Shown here: one piece after another, positions 1-10,350 of the stretch | How positions within the stretch are numbered: the first letter of the stretch is position 1 | Layout of the letters: every line of letters starts with the position of its first letter | Assembly (NCBI GenBank): GCA_021229015.1 | Contig: CM037795.1 | Coordinates: forward strand, 12,142,656-12,206,655 | Origin: Solen grandis | Taxonomy: Eukaryota; Mollusca; Bivalvia; Adapedonta; Solenidae | Length of the DNA stretch: 64,000 nucleotides | Direction of reading: 5' to 3' | Notes under the pieces: model-generated | Database searches by the model: none | Told to the model about the DNA's origin: nothing | Seen by the model: the letters and a program-made list of their open reading frames with translations, nothing else | Position numbers and translations under genes: made by a program

Positions 1-118
1 AGTTATTTCTACTAACATATAGAGTATATAAGGCAAAGAAGATTAACATACATAACTCTTACAGGTTACATACCAAATATCTAAACCCATGATCTTGTGG
101 TATCTGACAAGGGTATCT
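1..118 (+). repeat. Fragment of a dispersed ~165-bp core repeat
   Basis: The stretch shares phrases such as TACCAAATATCTAAACCCATG and CTTGTGGTATCTGAC with the unit arrays at 1433-2030 and 45000-45800, so the window opens inside an older copy of the same bivalve repeat family. No gene is visible. Confidence 0.6.
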
Positions 119-120
119 TT

Positions 121-1404
121 TAACAAGAGGGCCATGATGTCTCTGGATCGCTCACCTGAGTATAGGGTTACCCACGGAACATCAATCTGTATTAAAACAT
201 TTTGAAATCTGGCCAGTAGTTTTGAAGGAGATGATCCCTGTAAAGGTTTATCAAATTCTGTCCCGCAGTTTCAGAGATGTCATTTAAATACTTCACTATA
301 TACATATAAGGCAAATATATACTATATACAAATAAGGCAAATAAGCCCCGCCCCTGGCGGCAATGATTTTTTATTGATCAGAATAATTTCAGCAACTTTT
401 GTGAAGGTTCACCCAAGGATCATCTTGCGATCAAATTCTGTCCAGTGATTTCAGAGATGTCGTTTAAAGATTTCACTATATACATATAAGGAAAATTAGC
501 CCCGCCCCTGGTGGCCATGTTTTTTTAATGGATCGGAATAGTTTTAACAACTTATTTTAACCTTCACCCAATGATCATCCGTATCAAATTTAATTAAATT
601 CTGTCCAGCGGTTTCAGAGGAGATGAAGTTTAAACATTTCACTATATACATATAATGCAAATTAGCCCCACCCTTGGCGGCCATGTTTTTTTACGGATCG
701 GAATAATTTAAGCAACTTTTGTGAAACTTCACCCAAAGATTATCCCTGCCAAATTTAATCAAATTCTGTCCAGCAGTTTCAGAGGAGATGTCACTTAAAG
801 ATTTCACCATATACATATAAGGCAAATTAGCCTAGCCCCTGGCAACAATGTTTTTTTCCCCCGATCGGAATAATTTTAGCAATCTTGGTAGAGAGTTACC
901 CAAGGAACATCTGTACCAACATATTTTGAAACCTGGCCAATAGTTTTGAAGGAGATGATTTTTTAAAGTTTGGTTTTTTTTTTCTTTCCGTTGCAATGGT
1001 AATCAGAGTTTCACATGGATCAAGTTTATTTTAGCAACTTTTGTGAAGGTTCACCCAAGAATCATCCCTGCCAAATTTAATCAAATTTTGCCCAGCGGTT
1101 TTAGAGGAAATGTCATTTAATGATGTCACTATATACATATAAGGCAAATCAGCCCCACCCCCGAAGGCCATACATATAAGGCAAATTAGCCCCGCCCCTG
1201 GAGGCCATTTTTTTATTGATCGGAATAATTTTAGCAACTTTTGTGAAGCTTCACTCAAGGATCATTCCTGTCAAATTTAATCAAATTCTGTCCAGTGGTT
1301 TCAGAGGAGATATCATTTTAAGTAAATTGTTGACGACGGATGACGACAGACGCAGGGCGATCACAAAAGCTCACCTCGAGCACTTCGTGCTCAGGTGACC
1401 TAAA
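121..1404 (+). mobile_element. Helentron/pearl-like non-autonomous element, copy A
   Basis: The element opens with AACAAGAGGGCCATGATG and CGCTCACCTGAG, and closes with a GAGCAC-TTC-GTGCTC hairpin followed by AGGTGACCTAAA. The interior is a tandem core: the phrase CACTATATACATATAAGGC recurs near 294, 474, 640, 805 and 1128, a period of about 165 bp with one irregular unit. No protein is encoded. A 3' hairpin just upstream of a CTAA-type end, subterminal inverted CTCACCTGAG/CTCAGGTGAG, and tandem cores near 160 bp are known traits of Helentron-associated (pearl/HINE) elements in bivalves. The family assignment is inferred from structure, not from a match. Confidence 0.65.
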
Positions 1405-2040
1405 CATTTTTCGTAATTTATGTAAGTCTGTGTTAAATAAAGTGACCCCTGGGGTGGCGCCAATTTTGAATCCAGGGCCATGATTTGAACAATCTTGGTA
1501 GATGTCCATAAGGCAATGTTACACACCAAATATCTAAACTCCAGGCCTTGTGGTTTCTGAGAATTTTTTTTCCTAAATAAGGGGCATGATTTGAACAAAA
1601 TTGGTTAAGGCATACACACTTATATTTAAACTCAAGGCCTTGTGGTTTCTGACAAGAAAATTTGTCTATTTTTTTTTTATACAAATCTATGTAAAATCAA
1701 GTGACCCCAGGGATGGGGCCAATTTCGACCCCAGGTCCATGATTTGAACAAACCTGGTAGATGTTCCTAAGACAATGGTACACACTAAATATCTAAACTC
1801 CAGGTTTTGTGGTTTCTGAGATTTTGTAGTTTTTTCCTATATAAGTCTATGTAAAATCAAGTGACCCCTGGAGCGGGGCCAATTTTGACCCCAGGGTCAT
1901 GATTTGAACAAACTTGGTGGGGTGCACTTGACAATGCTTCACACCAAATATCTAAGCAGTTTTGTAGAAGAAGATTTTTAAAATCTATTTTTAGTTCTGT
2001 GATCACTTTTTCAACCAATCAAAATAATTTGAACAGTCTT
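1405..2040 (+). mobile_element. Helentron/pearl-like element, copy B, left part (interrupted)
   Basis: Degenerate ~165-bp units of the second core type (GTGACCCCTGG...CCAATTTTGACCCCAGGGCCATGATTTGAACAA) run up to AATTTGAACAGTCTT at 2040. In the intact copy near 45889 the matching text continues directly into CTTGATAGAGGGCATCATAAGG. Here that continuation resumes only at 3914, so 2041-3913 is a later insertion plus a duplicated 9-bp target. Confidence 0.7.
2032..2040. repeat. Left target-site duplication of the perilipin retrocopy
   Basis: AACAGTCTT here is repeated exactly at 3905-3913. The two copies bracket the poly(T)-to-perilipin insert. Read on the minus strand the site is TC|AAGACTGTT, similar to the TT|AAAA preference of L1-type endonucleases. 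Confidence 0.8.
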
Positions 2041-2072
2041 TTTTTTTTTTTTTTTTTTTTTGCAGAAAATAA

Positions 2073-2078
2073 TTTATT
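2073..2078 (-). promoter_or_regulatory. AATAAA polyadenylation signal of the retrocopied mRNA
   Basis: TTTATT on the plus strand is AATAAA on the minus strand. It lies about 12 nt upstream of the A tract (T run ending at 2061), the normal distance from a cleavage site. This supports the A tract being a true poly(A) tail. Confidence 0.75.
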
Positions 2079-2605
2079 TTTATATAAAATTCTATACATA
2101 TATTTAAATATATACCATGGGTTTAATTTTTACTTTAATATACAATTTACACAGTCTGAAGCATATTTAAATGTGTCGGTGTGAATATGGGAACATTATC
2201 ATATGTATACCTGTATATATATAATACATGACAGTGTATGTTGGTTCATATATTCTTTATATTTTTATAGTAAATTTTAGTCTGTCATATAATGTGCTAA
2301 TAAAGAAATATATTAGATGTCTAAAAGTTTTTTTTTCATTTGTATACAAAAAATTTACGCTTTCAAATTGTAAACTAGCAGAGATACAACCGTTTTATAT
2401 TCTTCTTTTCCTTAATACGACACGAATAAAGTTTCTTATTTTAACCAATTCATTGATAATCCCATTTTCACGACGTATTACCTTGCTGTATGCGGTTTAA
2501 ATATTGCTTGACAAAAATTTATTTCATTGTGAAAGAAACAATGTCTTGATCATTCATTTCCCAACAGTTGCTCCAATATTTTCAGACGTGTCAGCCAGTT
2601 ATAGA

Positions 2606-3901
2606 CTACTCCTTCTTCCACTGCGGCTTGAGCGAGACTTCCCAAGGGTCCTGGGTGTGGGCGTGTAGGGGCTTGTCGGAATGTACAGGCTCCGGGTCCG
2701 GCTTCTTGACAACACCGGGATCCAGTTGCGGTTTCTTTGCATCGTCAACTTTTGCCTGTCGTTCTCCGTCTGTTTTGGCAGTGTTGTCACTTTTAGTCTG
2801 TCCCCCATCTCGTTTGACCACATTGCCGCCCCCTTTTGCGTCCTTGTTTTCCTTTTCTTTAAGCTGGACAAAGGGAACGTTCTTCTCTAGGGTTTCCTCT
2901 TCAATGTCACTCTCAGGCTCTCCCTCATCCGAAATTTCTTCGGTCTCATCCGAAAAATCGTCACTCGGCACATAGTCGGGATCTTCCTCGGAATCATAGT
3001 TGTCAAAATCAAACTCGGCTAGCTGCTCGTCCTCTGTGTCAGATCCACCGTCAGTAAGGATCTCGTCATGCTTTCTCTTCCTCTCCGCCTCTGTCTTGCC
3101 GGGACTCAGCGCGTCCTTCAAGAAGACTTGCTCCAGACCAGCCGCCTTGTTTCCGAGTCCCAGCATCTGTAGGGCCCGCAGTTTCAGTCTGGTCATGAAC
3201 GTCAGTGACACCTTCTTCCTCGGAGACACCTTTCTGCGAGCTCCGATTTCAGCTTTCTTTTCCGGTGTCATATCATCACAGGCCTTTCGTCTCTTCCCGC
3301 CAACATAGCGCCGGACAGACTTCAGCAGTGCCACCAAAGTTTCCACCGGAAGTACCAGTCCTAGTTTGTAGACTTTCTTCAGCAACCCAGGATCTGCACT
3401 CATTTTCTCCACCGCGGTGAGCAGCGTCTGTTGACTCCTGTGCTTCCGGATGGCGTCCGTCTCGGCGTCACATGCTCCACTATCCTCTGACGCATAGTTA
3501 TGTTCCTTAGAAACCTTATTTTTAGACGCTCTGGTGATCTTGCGCTTACGCGGGCTTCTGTCACGTGACTCCAAACGTCTAAGAACACTTTCGGACTTCT
3601 CAATTGCCCAGTCCAAGCTCCCGACGACCATCTGTCCCGGAGGTGTCTTCATCAACCGTCGGACACTGCCCCGGACCATGTCTGATGTTGAACTCCTTAA
3701 CTCATCAGGGGACTTCTGCAGGTAAGGGTACTTTTCAACCAGTTTGGACACACCCTCACCGGCCAGTGAATCCAACTTGGACACCATATTTGATCTGGTA
3801 AAGACAGTGTCTAGCACGGCGGAGCAGCTGTATTCTAGAATCGTGAAGCCGGTGTTGAAAAACCGCGAGCTGGTCTTCGTCTGCTCATAAAGCCCGCCTG
3901 C
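2606..3901 (-). CDS. Perilipin-like (PAT family) lipid-droplet protein, open frame of the retrocopy
   Basis: The frame is open from the insert edge (3901) to a TAG at 2608-2606, 431 codons. The first ATG is at 3787 (394 codons with the stop). Perilipins coat lipid droplets and control lipase access. The start resembles the C-terminal half of a PAT domain (LYEQTKTSSRFFNTGF, then KLVEKYPYLQKSPDEL, where PAT proteins have a 'LDKLEEK-P-L' block). It is followed by the 11-mer-like region (GQMVVGSLDWAIEKSESVL). Next come basic stretches (RSPRKRK, ARRKVSPRKK), a strongly acidic block of about 60 residues (DSEEDPDYVPSDDF...DIEEE), and a Lys/Asp-rich tail ending DPWEVSLKPQWKKE. The acidic tail is not typical of vertebrate perilipins. 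The N-terminal half of PAT is missing, so the product, if any, is partial. The family call is from motif memory. Expression is unknown. Confidence 0.6.
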   Translation of the reverse strand, partial: AGGLYEQTKTSSRFFNTGFTILEYSCSAVLDTVFTRSNMVSKLDSLAGEGVSKLVEKYPYLQKSPDELRSSTSDMVRGSVRRLMKTPPGQMVVGSLDWAIEKSESVLRRLESRDRSPRKRKITRASKNKVSKEHNYASEDSGACDAETDAIRKHRSQQTLLTAVEKMSADPGLLKKVYKLGLVLPVETLVALLKSVRRYVGGKRRKACDDMTPEKKAEIGARRKVSPRKKVSLTFMTRLKLRALQMLGLGNKAAGLEQVFLKDALSPGKTEAERKRKHDEILTDGGSDTEDEQLAEFDFDNYDSEEDPDYVPSDDFSDETEEISDEGEPESDIEEETLEKNVPFVQLKEKENKDAKGGGNVVKRDGGQTKSDNTAKTDGERQAKVDDAKKPQLDPGVVKKPDPEPVHSDKPLHAHTQDPWEVSLKPQWKKE

Positions 3902-3904
3902 TCA

Positions 3905-3913
3905 AACAGTCTT
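3905..3913. repeat. Right target-site duplication of the perilipin retrocopy
   Basis: AACAGTCTT, identical to 2032-2040. It directly precedes GATAGAAGGGGCATC, the resumption of the interrupted Helentron-like repeat. Confidence 0.8.
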
Positions 3914-4078
3914 GATAGAAGGGGCATCATAAGGATGATTCCCGTGATGTTTAGACAAAATCCATTCAGCGGTCTAGGAGAAGATGTTGTTTAAAGGAAA
4001 TTGTTGAGGCTGGACGGACGCCGGACAAAAGGCGATCACAAAAGGTCACCATGAGCTCGTTATGCTAAGGAGAGCTAA
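3914..4078 (+). mobile_element. Helentron/pearl-like element, copy B, 3' end
   Basis: The sequence from GATAGAAGGGGCATCATAAGG through AAATTGTTGAGGCTGGACGG to GAGAGCTAAAA matches the 3' end of the copy at 45889-46073. The terminal hairpin is degraded (GAGCTCGTTATGCT). Confidence 0.65.
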
Positions 4079-4085
4079 AACAAGA

Positions 4086-4110
4086 GGGGGAGGGGGGGGG
4101 GGGGGGGGGG
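4086..4110 (+). repeat. Poly(G) tract
   Basis: An almost pure G run of about 25 nt just outside the repeat end. It could form a G-quadruplex. Its length may be unreliable in the assembly. Confidence 0.9.
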
Positions 4111-4372
4111 TAAAAAGTAGCGGGTGAGCTGAACTATTTCAGTAACTACGTATGAAGACACAAAACAAAACCTATCAAAATATAACTTCATTCAAATAAA
4201 TTTTGCCCCACTTCATAAGTAGTAAAAAATAGGGGGTAACCTGGACTATTTCAGTAACTACGTATGAAGACACAAAACAAAACCTATCAAAATATAACTT
4301 CATTCAAATAAATTTTGCCCCACTTCATAAGTAGTAAGAAATAGGGGATGAACTGGATTATTTCAATAACCA
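4111..4372 (+). repeat. 112-bp satellite, array 1
   Basis: The phrase CTATTTCAGTAACTACGTATGAAGAC recurs at 4134 and 4246 and, degraded, near 4358, giving a period of 112 bp. Units also share TTTTGCCCCACTTCATAAG. The array resumes at about 5296. Confidence 0.85.
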
Positions 4373-5295
4373 TATAGTTCTTGTAGATCGTCCCTTACAG
4401 TTTAGCCTGAGGAAACAAAAGTCCTCAGTTGACGTGTGTCGCCACGAGGAGGCACTGTATAGGGCTTGACCAGGGAGAGGCTATAGTCTGGCAGGGGAGA
4501 CTAATGCTCCTTTTCACCAGAAACAGTGTGGCCATACCACGTGGTATATGACGTCATTTTAAGCTAACACGAAAAGCATATTTTGCATCGATTCAGAAGG
4601 AAAAAACGCTTGCATGTGATTTTTCTCTATATCAATTTTAATAAGATATAGCTCATGCGAAGCAGAAAATTTGTCCCACACTAAGGTTTAAGTGATTCTT
4701 TTGTCAGATGTAAAATATTTCCTAACATTCGGGAATACCTACAGAGTTCGTGAAATCCTTTTTGATAACACGTAAAGCACATTGCTAATGTTTTCCTGAA
4801 TGTTTGGAAATACTAAACATCTGACAAAAGAATAATTAGGACTCTTATGTAGTGCACACTTTTCCGCTTCGCATGCGCTATATCCCATTAAAACTGGTGA
4901 AGAAATAAAATACTTACAGCAGTTTACTTTTTCAAATCGATGCAAAATATGCTTTATGCATTAGCACTGAGAAACTGGCTAGCCAGCGGTGGAGGCCGAC
5001 GCACACCACACCACACGCATTACATGGCCCATTTTGACACACAAAAAATAGTTACAGATAACTCTTGAACTTTTAATTCTGAACATTGAGTGCCACTTTT
5101 TCAGACATTGATAGGTCAATGAAATTGCTGGAAAGAAAACATATAACATATATCATAATGAAAAAAAAAACAATAAAAAAGAAAAAGGAAAAAAATAGCA
5201 AGAAAAAAAAAGAAAAAAAAAGAAAAAAGAAAAAGAAATAACAAAAGAGAAAAAAAAAGCAAAAGAAACAAAAAACAAACAAACAAAAATCTCAT
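4373..5295. other. Insertion splitting the 112-bp satellite; no gene
   Basis: About 0.9 kb of unrelated sequence separates the two satellite arrays. It holds a foldback MITE (4560-4968) and a purine-rich stretch (about 5160-5282, A with scattered G, a simple repeat). Open frames in the purine stretch are low-complexity artefacts. Confidence 0.6.
4560..4968. mobile_element. Foldback MITE with ~180-bp arms
   Basis: The left arm (4560-4741) and right arm (4787-4968) are inverted copies about a fixed centre near 4764. AAGCATATTTTGCATCGATT at 4574 pairs with 4935-4954, ATTCTTTTGTCAGATG at 4695 with 4818-4833, and CCTAACATTCGGGAA at 4720 with the region to 4807. The constant centre shows no indels between arms over this span, with scattered mismatches. 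The loop is about 45 nt. No protein is encoded. Superfamily unknown. Confidence 0.85.
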
Positions 5296-5640
5296 ATTGC
5301 ATACTCGAAATTTTACCCGACTTCAAAAGTAGTTAGACATAGGGGGTGAACTGGACTATTTCAGTAACTACGTATGAAGACCAAAAGCTAAACCTTTTAA
5401 AATATAAATTCACTCGAACAAATTTTGCGCAAATTCATCAGCAGTAAGAAATAGGGGAGAGCTGAACTATTTCAGTTATTACGTATGAAGACACAAAACA
5501 AAACTATTAAAATATAAATTCACTCGAACAATTTTCCCCCACGTCATAAGTAGTAAGAAATAGGGGGTAACCTGAACTATTTTAGAAACTACGCATGAAA
5601 ACCCAAAATATATGAAAGTATAACTTAAAAAATTTGAGTG
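5296..5640 (+). repeat. 112-bp satellite, array 2
   Basis: Units with CTATTTCAGTAACTACGTATGAAGAC at 5356, 5467 and 5577 (spacing 111 and 110) continue the array interrupted at 4372. Confidence 0.85.
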
Positions 5641-8427
5641 TAAAAGGGCCATTTTGCGTGGAAATCATTTTGTATTAAAAATAATAATAATAAAAAAAAA
5701 CATAAAAAGAGTGATGCGAGATAAAATTTGCAATATTTATCTTTCTGAATCAAAATTTCGTACAAAAATCATCTGAGTTTATTTTCGACATTTACTTTTT
5801 TGAGAACTGGACCAGTGGTCCAATTACTTAGAAAACCTACTAGACCTGACCTTAACTGAACTAGACCGGAGTGTAAAACACATACGTGTCATACTTAGAT
5901 CAATATACTTACTTCGGAATACCAAACAGTGTTTTTTTTTGTTTTGTTTTTTCATGTTTACCTTTAGAAATGAATAAAGGTCTACAAAGATAATACTAGA
6001 ATTACTCTTGCGTTACATGCTTTTCATTAACATTGCATGAACACCTTGATTGTACCTACATGGAAATCCCCATATATGCGAGTTCAGGATAATGTCTATT
6101 GTTTCATTATTTTCAAGCAATTTCATTTAAAGCAAAACGATATGTTTCCTGTAATCTATTCATACAGTTTCTTTGATTACTCTTTACATGTTCTTTCATT
6201 ACTGACATTGTCTTTTTTGTCGGATGAAAAGACTATTTGACATTGTTCATATCGGCTGCACATTGCGGTAAAACAAATCGTAAAAAGGTCTATTGTCGTT
6301 ATACATGGGATCCTAGCATAATACAACGATTAGCGTTCATGTATTAACTTGCATCTCTAGCATTTTAAATTAAATTTTATTCATTATAATACGAAAATTT
6401 CCGGGGGGGGGGGGGGGGAGAAGCCTCGTTCTGAAAACACAAACCAATGAGTGAACGCGTGTCAAGGTTATTACTGAAAATGCCGCTAAATATTGCACAC
6501 ACGGGTTTTCCAAGAAACAGTTTTAACAAGGGTCAATAGTTTGGCCATTACAGTTATTTTTGTGCTTTTAATGTGTCAATAGATAAAATTTCTGCGAACT
6601 TTGACCAATTTTGAACACGACCAGTCGGTCGTGTTAGCCTAGGACCTAGCTGGACCGGACCATCAATCTATTAGTGAATATCGTTCGGTTGGGCCTTAAT
6701 GTCAAACCCTGGAAACATAGTAAAAAAAATCTCAGTCGCTTGCGCGTGTGTTGCGAGACTACGATAGAAAAAAGGAAGGTGGCAGAGTTAGGACGGGCGC
6801 AGTTAGGACCTCCAATGAAACATTTAAACAACCTGTCGGACACTCTCTTACACATCAGCTTACATTACATTCACCTCTGTGGTGGGCTCAGAAAGTAGTT
6901 CAAAATATATGACGTCATCCAGACCGTTGTTCAAATTTTTAATTTGAAGGAGACTAGATAGGCTCCTTTAACTTAGTCTGGTTCCCGGCGTACCATCCTA
7001 CGTAATAGTACGTCTGGTTGAGGCTGAAAATGGTTGCGTCTAGTGGAAGCGAAATTGAAAATGTAAATGAGTATAATTATTGATGTAAATATGGCAAATT
7101 TGTTTATGTGCTTGAATTAGTATAGAATTGAATTGAAAGTTATTCTTATGGTAACTGTTTGTTTTTACCTAGCGTAAATATATGAAAACAAGCTCTCTAT
7201 AAAAGTGCACCGAATTCGGACATTGTAAAACGCCGTTTCGTTTTCGGATGATGTTTTTCTCAAAACTGCTGACATACTCCTCCTCAGTTTAACCATGTTA
7301 TACTGTTTTATATTCAACTATGGAAGTACACATACATTTTGCAATTATTTACAGTTTAGTATACCAGTATATACTGCCTTTGAGTTTGTCCTCTGTGTCA
7401 AATTGTTCGGGGATGAGTAGGCAGGGGAGTATGTAACACCTGTAAGGCTCTAAAAGTAACCCATCTCACGTTTTTCCTTCATTATATCTGATATTCTGCA
7501 TTTTTTATTTTCCATGTTACATCAGTTGATAACATAAAATGTAAAATATCACAACGTAAAATAATATTCATATTATATGAAATGTTAACTAACTTTCTCA
7601 CATCTATCCTGTGGGGACCTATTAGCATGGGTTAAAGCCTTTCAACAGCTATATAAAGGACGGAACTATATTTCATAGCAAGGAATAATATAGGATAATT
7701 TAATATAAAGATCATGCTATGTAAATTGGTGCAGAAAATATTGATTGTATTATTTTAAACCCTTTGAAAATGCCTTTAAATTAGAGTTTCAAAATCGGCT
7801 AAAAGTCATAATTGATGATCGGAAATAATCGGACAAGACATTTCAATCAATCATTGATTATGTAAACGATTTGGTTGCTAACCTTGATCACTTATATGTA
7901 GAATTTGACTTTGAAAGCAAAAAGAATATCTTAATTTAATAGATAAATATCAAAGATATTTGATTACAAGAGACAAGAACTAGTAGGCTATTTTTGCAAG
8001 AGTCAAAAAAAAAAAAAAAAAAAAAATCATAAAATTATGGGGAAAAAACTTACAAAAAAATTCAAAAAGAATTCAGAAACAGAGTAGATTTAGTATTAAT
8101 ATTGTTTCTTTTTATCTTTTATTTCTTGGTACACACACCTACCGACAAGGAGAGAAATTAGAGGAATTTGATTTTGAAGGAACACAATCCGTGATCGCCA
8201 GCCTCAGCAGCAATCAATCAATCATCGGGTATAATGGGTAATCGTTAATCTCTACTTTAAGTGAGATAGGGGTGCCTCCATTTTTTTTTGTCTCAAGGTA
8301 CCGGATTATCGTGGTACAGCATATTTTTTTCTTGAAGGCAATGACAAAATATTTTCTGTAAAATTTCTATGGACATTACCCTCCTAATTCTGTCAAATAA
8401 TAGATGCTCTTTAAGTTTCTGATTTTT
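5641..8427. other. Gene-free AT-rich stretch
   Basis: I see no supported gene over these 2.8 kb. Landmarks are a poly(G) tract at 6402-6418 and a poly(A) run near 8008-8027. A small overlapping ORF pair near 6650-6900 has no recognisable domain. Confidence 0.5.
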
Positions 8428-9762
8428 AGCTCACCTGAGCAAAGCTCAGGGTGAGCTATTGTGATCCCGTGAGTGTCGGTCGTCCGTCGTGCGGTGTGCG
8501 TCAACAATTTAGTGTTTACACTCTATCACCTTCATTTCTTAAGCAATCATCTTCAAACTTTAAGACAATTTATGACTATAATGCCTCGACTGAGTTCGAT
8601 TATGGCTGAGATCGGTCAGTTAGGTCAGGAGTTATGCCCCTTTTAATATTAAAAAATGCAAGATTTCACTTTGTTTACACTCTAGCATCTTCATTTTTTG
8701 AACAATCATCTTCAAACTTCATGAAGTTAATGAGCATAATGTCTCGATTGAGTTTGATTATGGCTAAGATCAGTCAATTAGGTCAGGAGTTATGTCCCTT
8801 TTAATACAAAAAATGCCCAATTTCACTTTGTTTATACTCTAGCATCTTCATCTTTTAAGCAATCAACTTCAAACCCTGATAATGTTTATGACTATAATGT
8901 CTTAATTGAGTTCGATTATGGCTAAGATCGGTTGATTAGGTCAGGAGTTATGCCCCTTTTAATACAAGAATGCCTGATTTCAATTTGTTTACACTCTAGC
9001 ATCTTCTTCTTTTGAGCAATCTTTCTTCAAACTTCAAAACAATGTGTATGACTATAAAGTCACAATTGAGTTCAATTATGGCTGACATCGGTCAATTAAG
9101 TCAGGAGTTCCCCTTTTAAAAAAAATTTTTTCATCACATCTTTTTTAAAAAGGCAATGTTTGCGAGATTGGTCAATTAAGTCAGGAGTTATGCCCCTTTT
9201 AATATCATAAAATGCTAGATTTCAACTTGTTTACACCCTAGCGTCTTCATTTTTCGAGCAACAATCTTCAAACTTTATGACAATGTTTATGACCATAATG
9301 TCTCGATTGAATTCGATTTAAGCTGAGAGCGGTAAATAAGGTCAGGAGTTATGCCCCTTTTAATATCTAAATATGCCATATTTCATTGTGTTTACACTTT
9401 AGCATCTTCATTTTTTAGCAATCATCTTCAAAATGTATGACAATGTTTATGACCATAATGTTTCAATTGAATTCAATTGTGGCTGAGATGGGCAAATTAG
9501 GTCAAGAGTTATGCCCCTTTTAACACAAAAAATGCAAGATTTTACTTTGTTTACCCTCTTCCATCATCATTTTTTTAAACAATCATTTTTAAACTTTAAG
9601 ACAATGTTTATGACCATAATCTTGCAGTCGAGTTCAATTATAACTGATATCGGCTAGTCAAGTTAGGAGTTATTCCCCTTTCACTACAAAAAAAGCCAGA
9701 TTTCAATTTGTTTGCACTCTAGCATCAGATGAGCGATTAAGGGACATCTTGGCCCTCTTGTT
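8428..9762 (-). mobile_element. Helentron/pearl-like element, copy C (minus orientation)
   Basis: The plus strand begins TTTTTAGCTCACCTGAGC and ends CTTGGCCCTCTTGTTT, the reverse complement of the family's 3' and 5' ends. The 3' hairpin is TGAGC-TTT-GCTCA (on the minus strand) before GGTGAGCTAAAAA. The core units carry GTTTACACTCTAGCATCTTC at 8673, 8830, 8987, about 9229, 9391 and 9549, a period of about 158 bp. Each unit also has a GGTCAGGAGTTATGCCCCTTTTAA phrase. No protein is encoded. The period is close to the known BIV160/pearl-type core repeats of bivalves. Confidence 0.7.
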
Positions 9763-9820
9763 TATTTTGATTTTTTAAAGTCTTTTTCAAGGTAAATCCA
9801 TATCATATTTACAAAATATT

Positions 9821-9834
9821 AAAAATTAATTCCA
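9821..9834. repeat. Left target-site duplication of the LINE
   Basis: AAAAATTAATTCCA is repeated at 15626-15639, straight after the LINE poly(A). It is preceded by ATATT, so the nick site reads TT|AAAA, the classic L1 endonuclease target. Confidence 0.8.
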
Positions 9835-10350
9835 ATTAATTAATTAATTAACGTTTTTTTTGTTGGGTGAAAGGTGATGTCAGACTAAAATGTGCTCGTG
9901 ATTGATTTACAATTTGTAGTGAAAATAGTGGCATGATAGTGGTGAATTTGGTATCAATGGATAGATGAAGTTACACTCTAGACGAAGGTAAACTTTATTT
10001 CTGGAAAAGTGATGTGAAACATTGGATATTTGGAGTTTTTTTAAAAAGTTTTTAAGAATTCTTTGTATTCTTATAAGCTGATTATGTCATATGTTACCCT
10101 ACATTTTGACAAGTGAGCGAACTTACCTGGATTACCTGGATAACTATAACAACACACCTGCATACCTGTATTGGATACATTGTATTACAGTTGATTAGAC
10201 TATTGTGTTGACAATTGTGTGCCATAGGCTGTAGAGAAATTGTGTCAATAGTGGACTAATTACTGCTACTGTATCTATCAAAACTAAGGTGAAACCTGTG
10301 CACATAACTGTTTACTACTCTGATCTAAGTGAAGAAAGGGTGCAATCAGC
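9835..10350 (+). other. LINE 5' UTR
   Basis: Non-coding leader of about 516 nt between the TSD and the ORF1 ATG. It begins with an ATTA tetranucleotide run. In autonomous LINEs this region holds the internal promoter; no specific element is recognisable here. Confidence 0.6.

Larger units (their letters stand above)
2041..3904 (-). pseudogene. Processed retrocopy of a perilipin-like mRNA (5'-truncated)
   Basis: On the minus strand this 1.86-kb insert reads as a spliced mRNA: a coding frame with no introns (3901-2606), a 3' UTR of about 540 nt, an AATAAA at 2078-2073, then about 20 A residues (the T run at 2041-2061). It interrupts a Helentron-like repeat whose two halves rejoin perfectly, and it is flanked by the direct repeat AACAGTCTT. 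These are the hallmarks of LINE-driven retroposition. The 5' end is cut inside the PAT domain, where an in-frame TGA (3904-3902) precedes the first perilipin residues. Its GC-rich coding part contrasts with the AT-rich surroundings. The frame is otherwise uninterrupted, so insertion was recent or the frame is still selected. No promoter was carried along. Confidence 0.85.

Noticed and set aside
2568..2975. Plus-strand open frame opposite the perilipin frame
   Set aside because: It is antisense to the better-supported frame with PAT-like motifs, and its Ser/Pro-rich composition mirrors the Glu/Lys-rich coding strand.
2606..3904. Perilipin frame as the last exon of a spliced gene
   Set aside because: The 5' edge has no good acceptor. 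The poly(A), AATAAA and flanking 9-bp repeat inside an interrupted repeat show a retrocopy instead.
5073..5282. Phe-rich 69-aa frame on the minus strand
   Set aside because: It is a translation of a purine-rich simple repeat.
8670..9700. CRISPR-like array
   Set aside because: Units of about 158 bp are contiguous and similar along their whole length, with no unique spacers. This is a eukaryotic transposon core.
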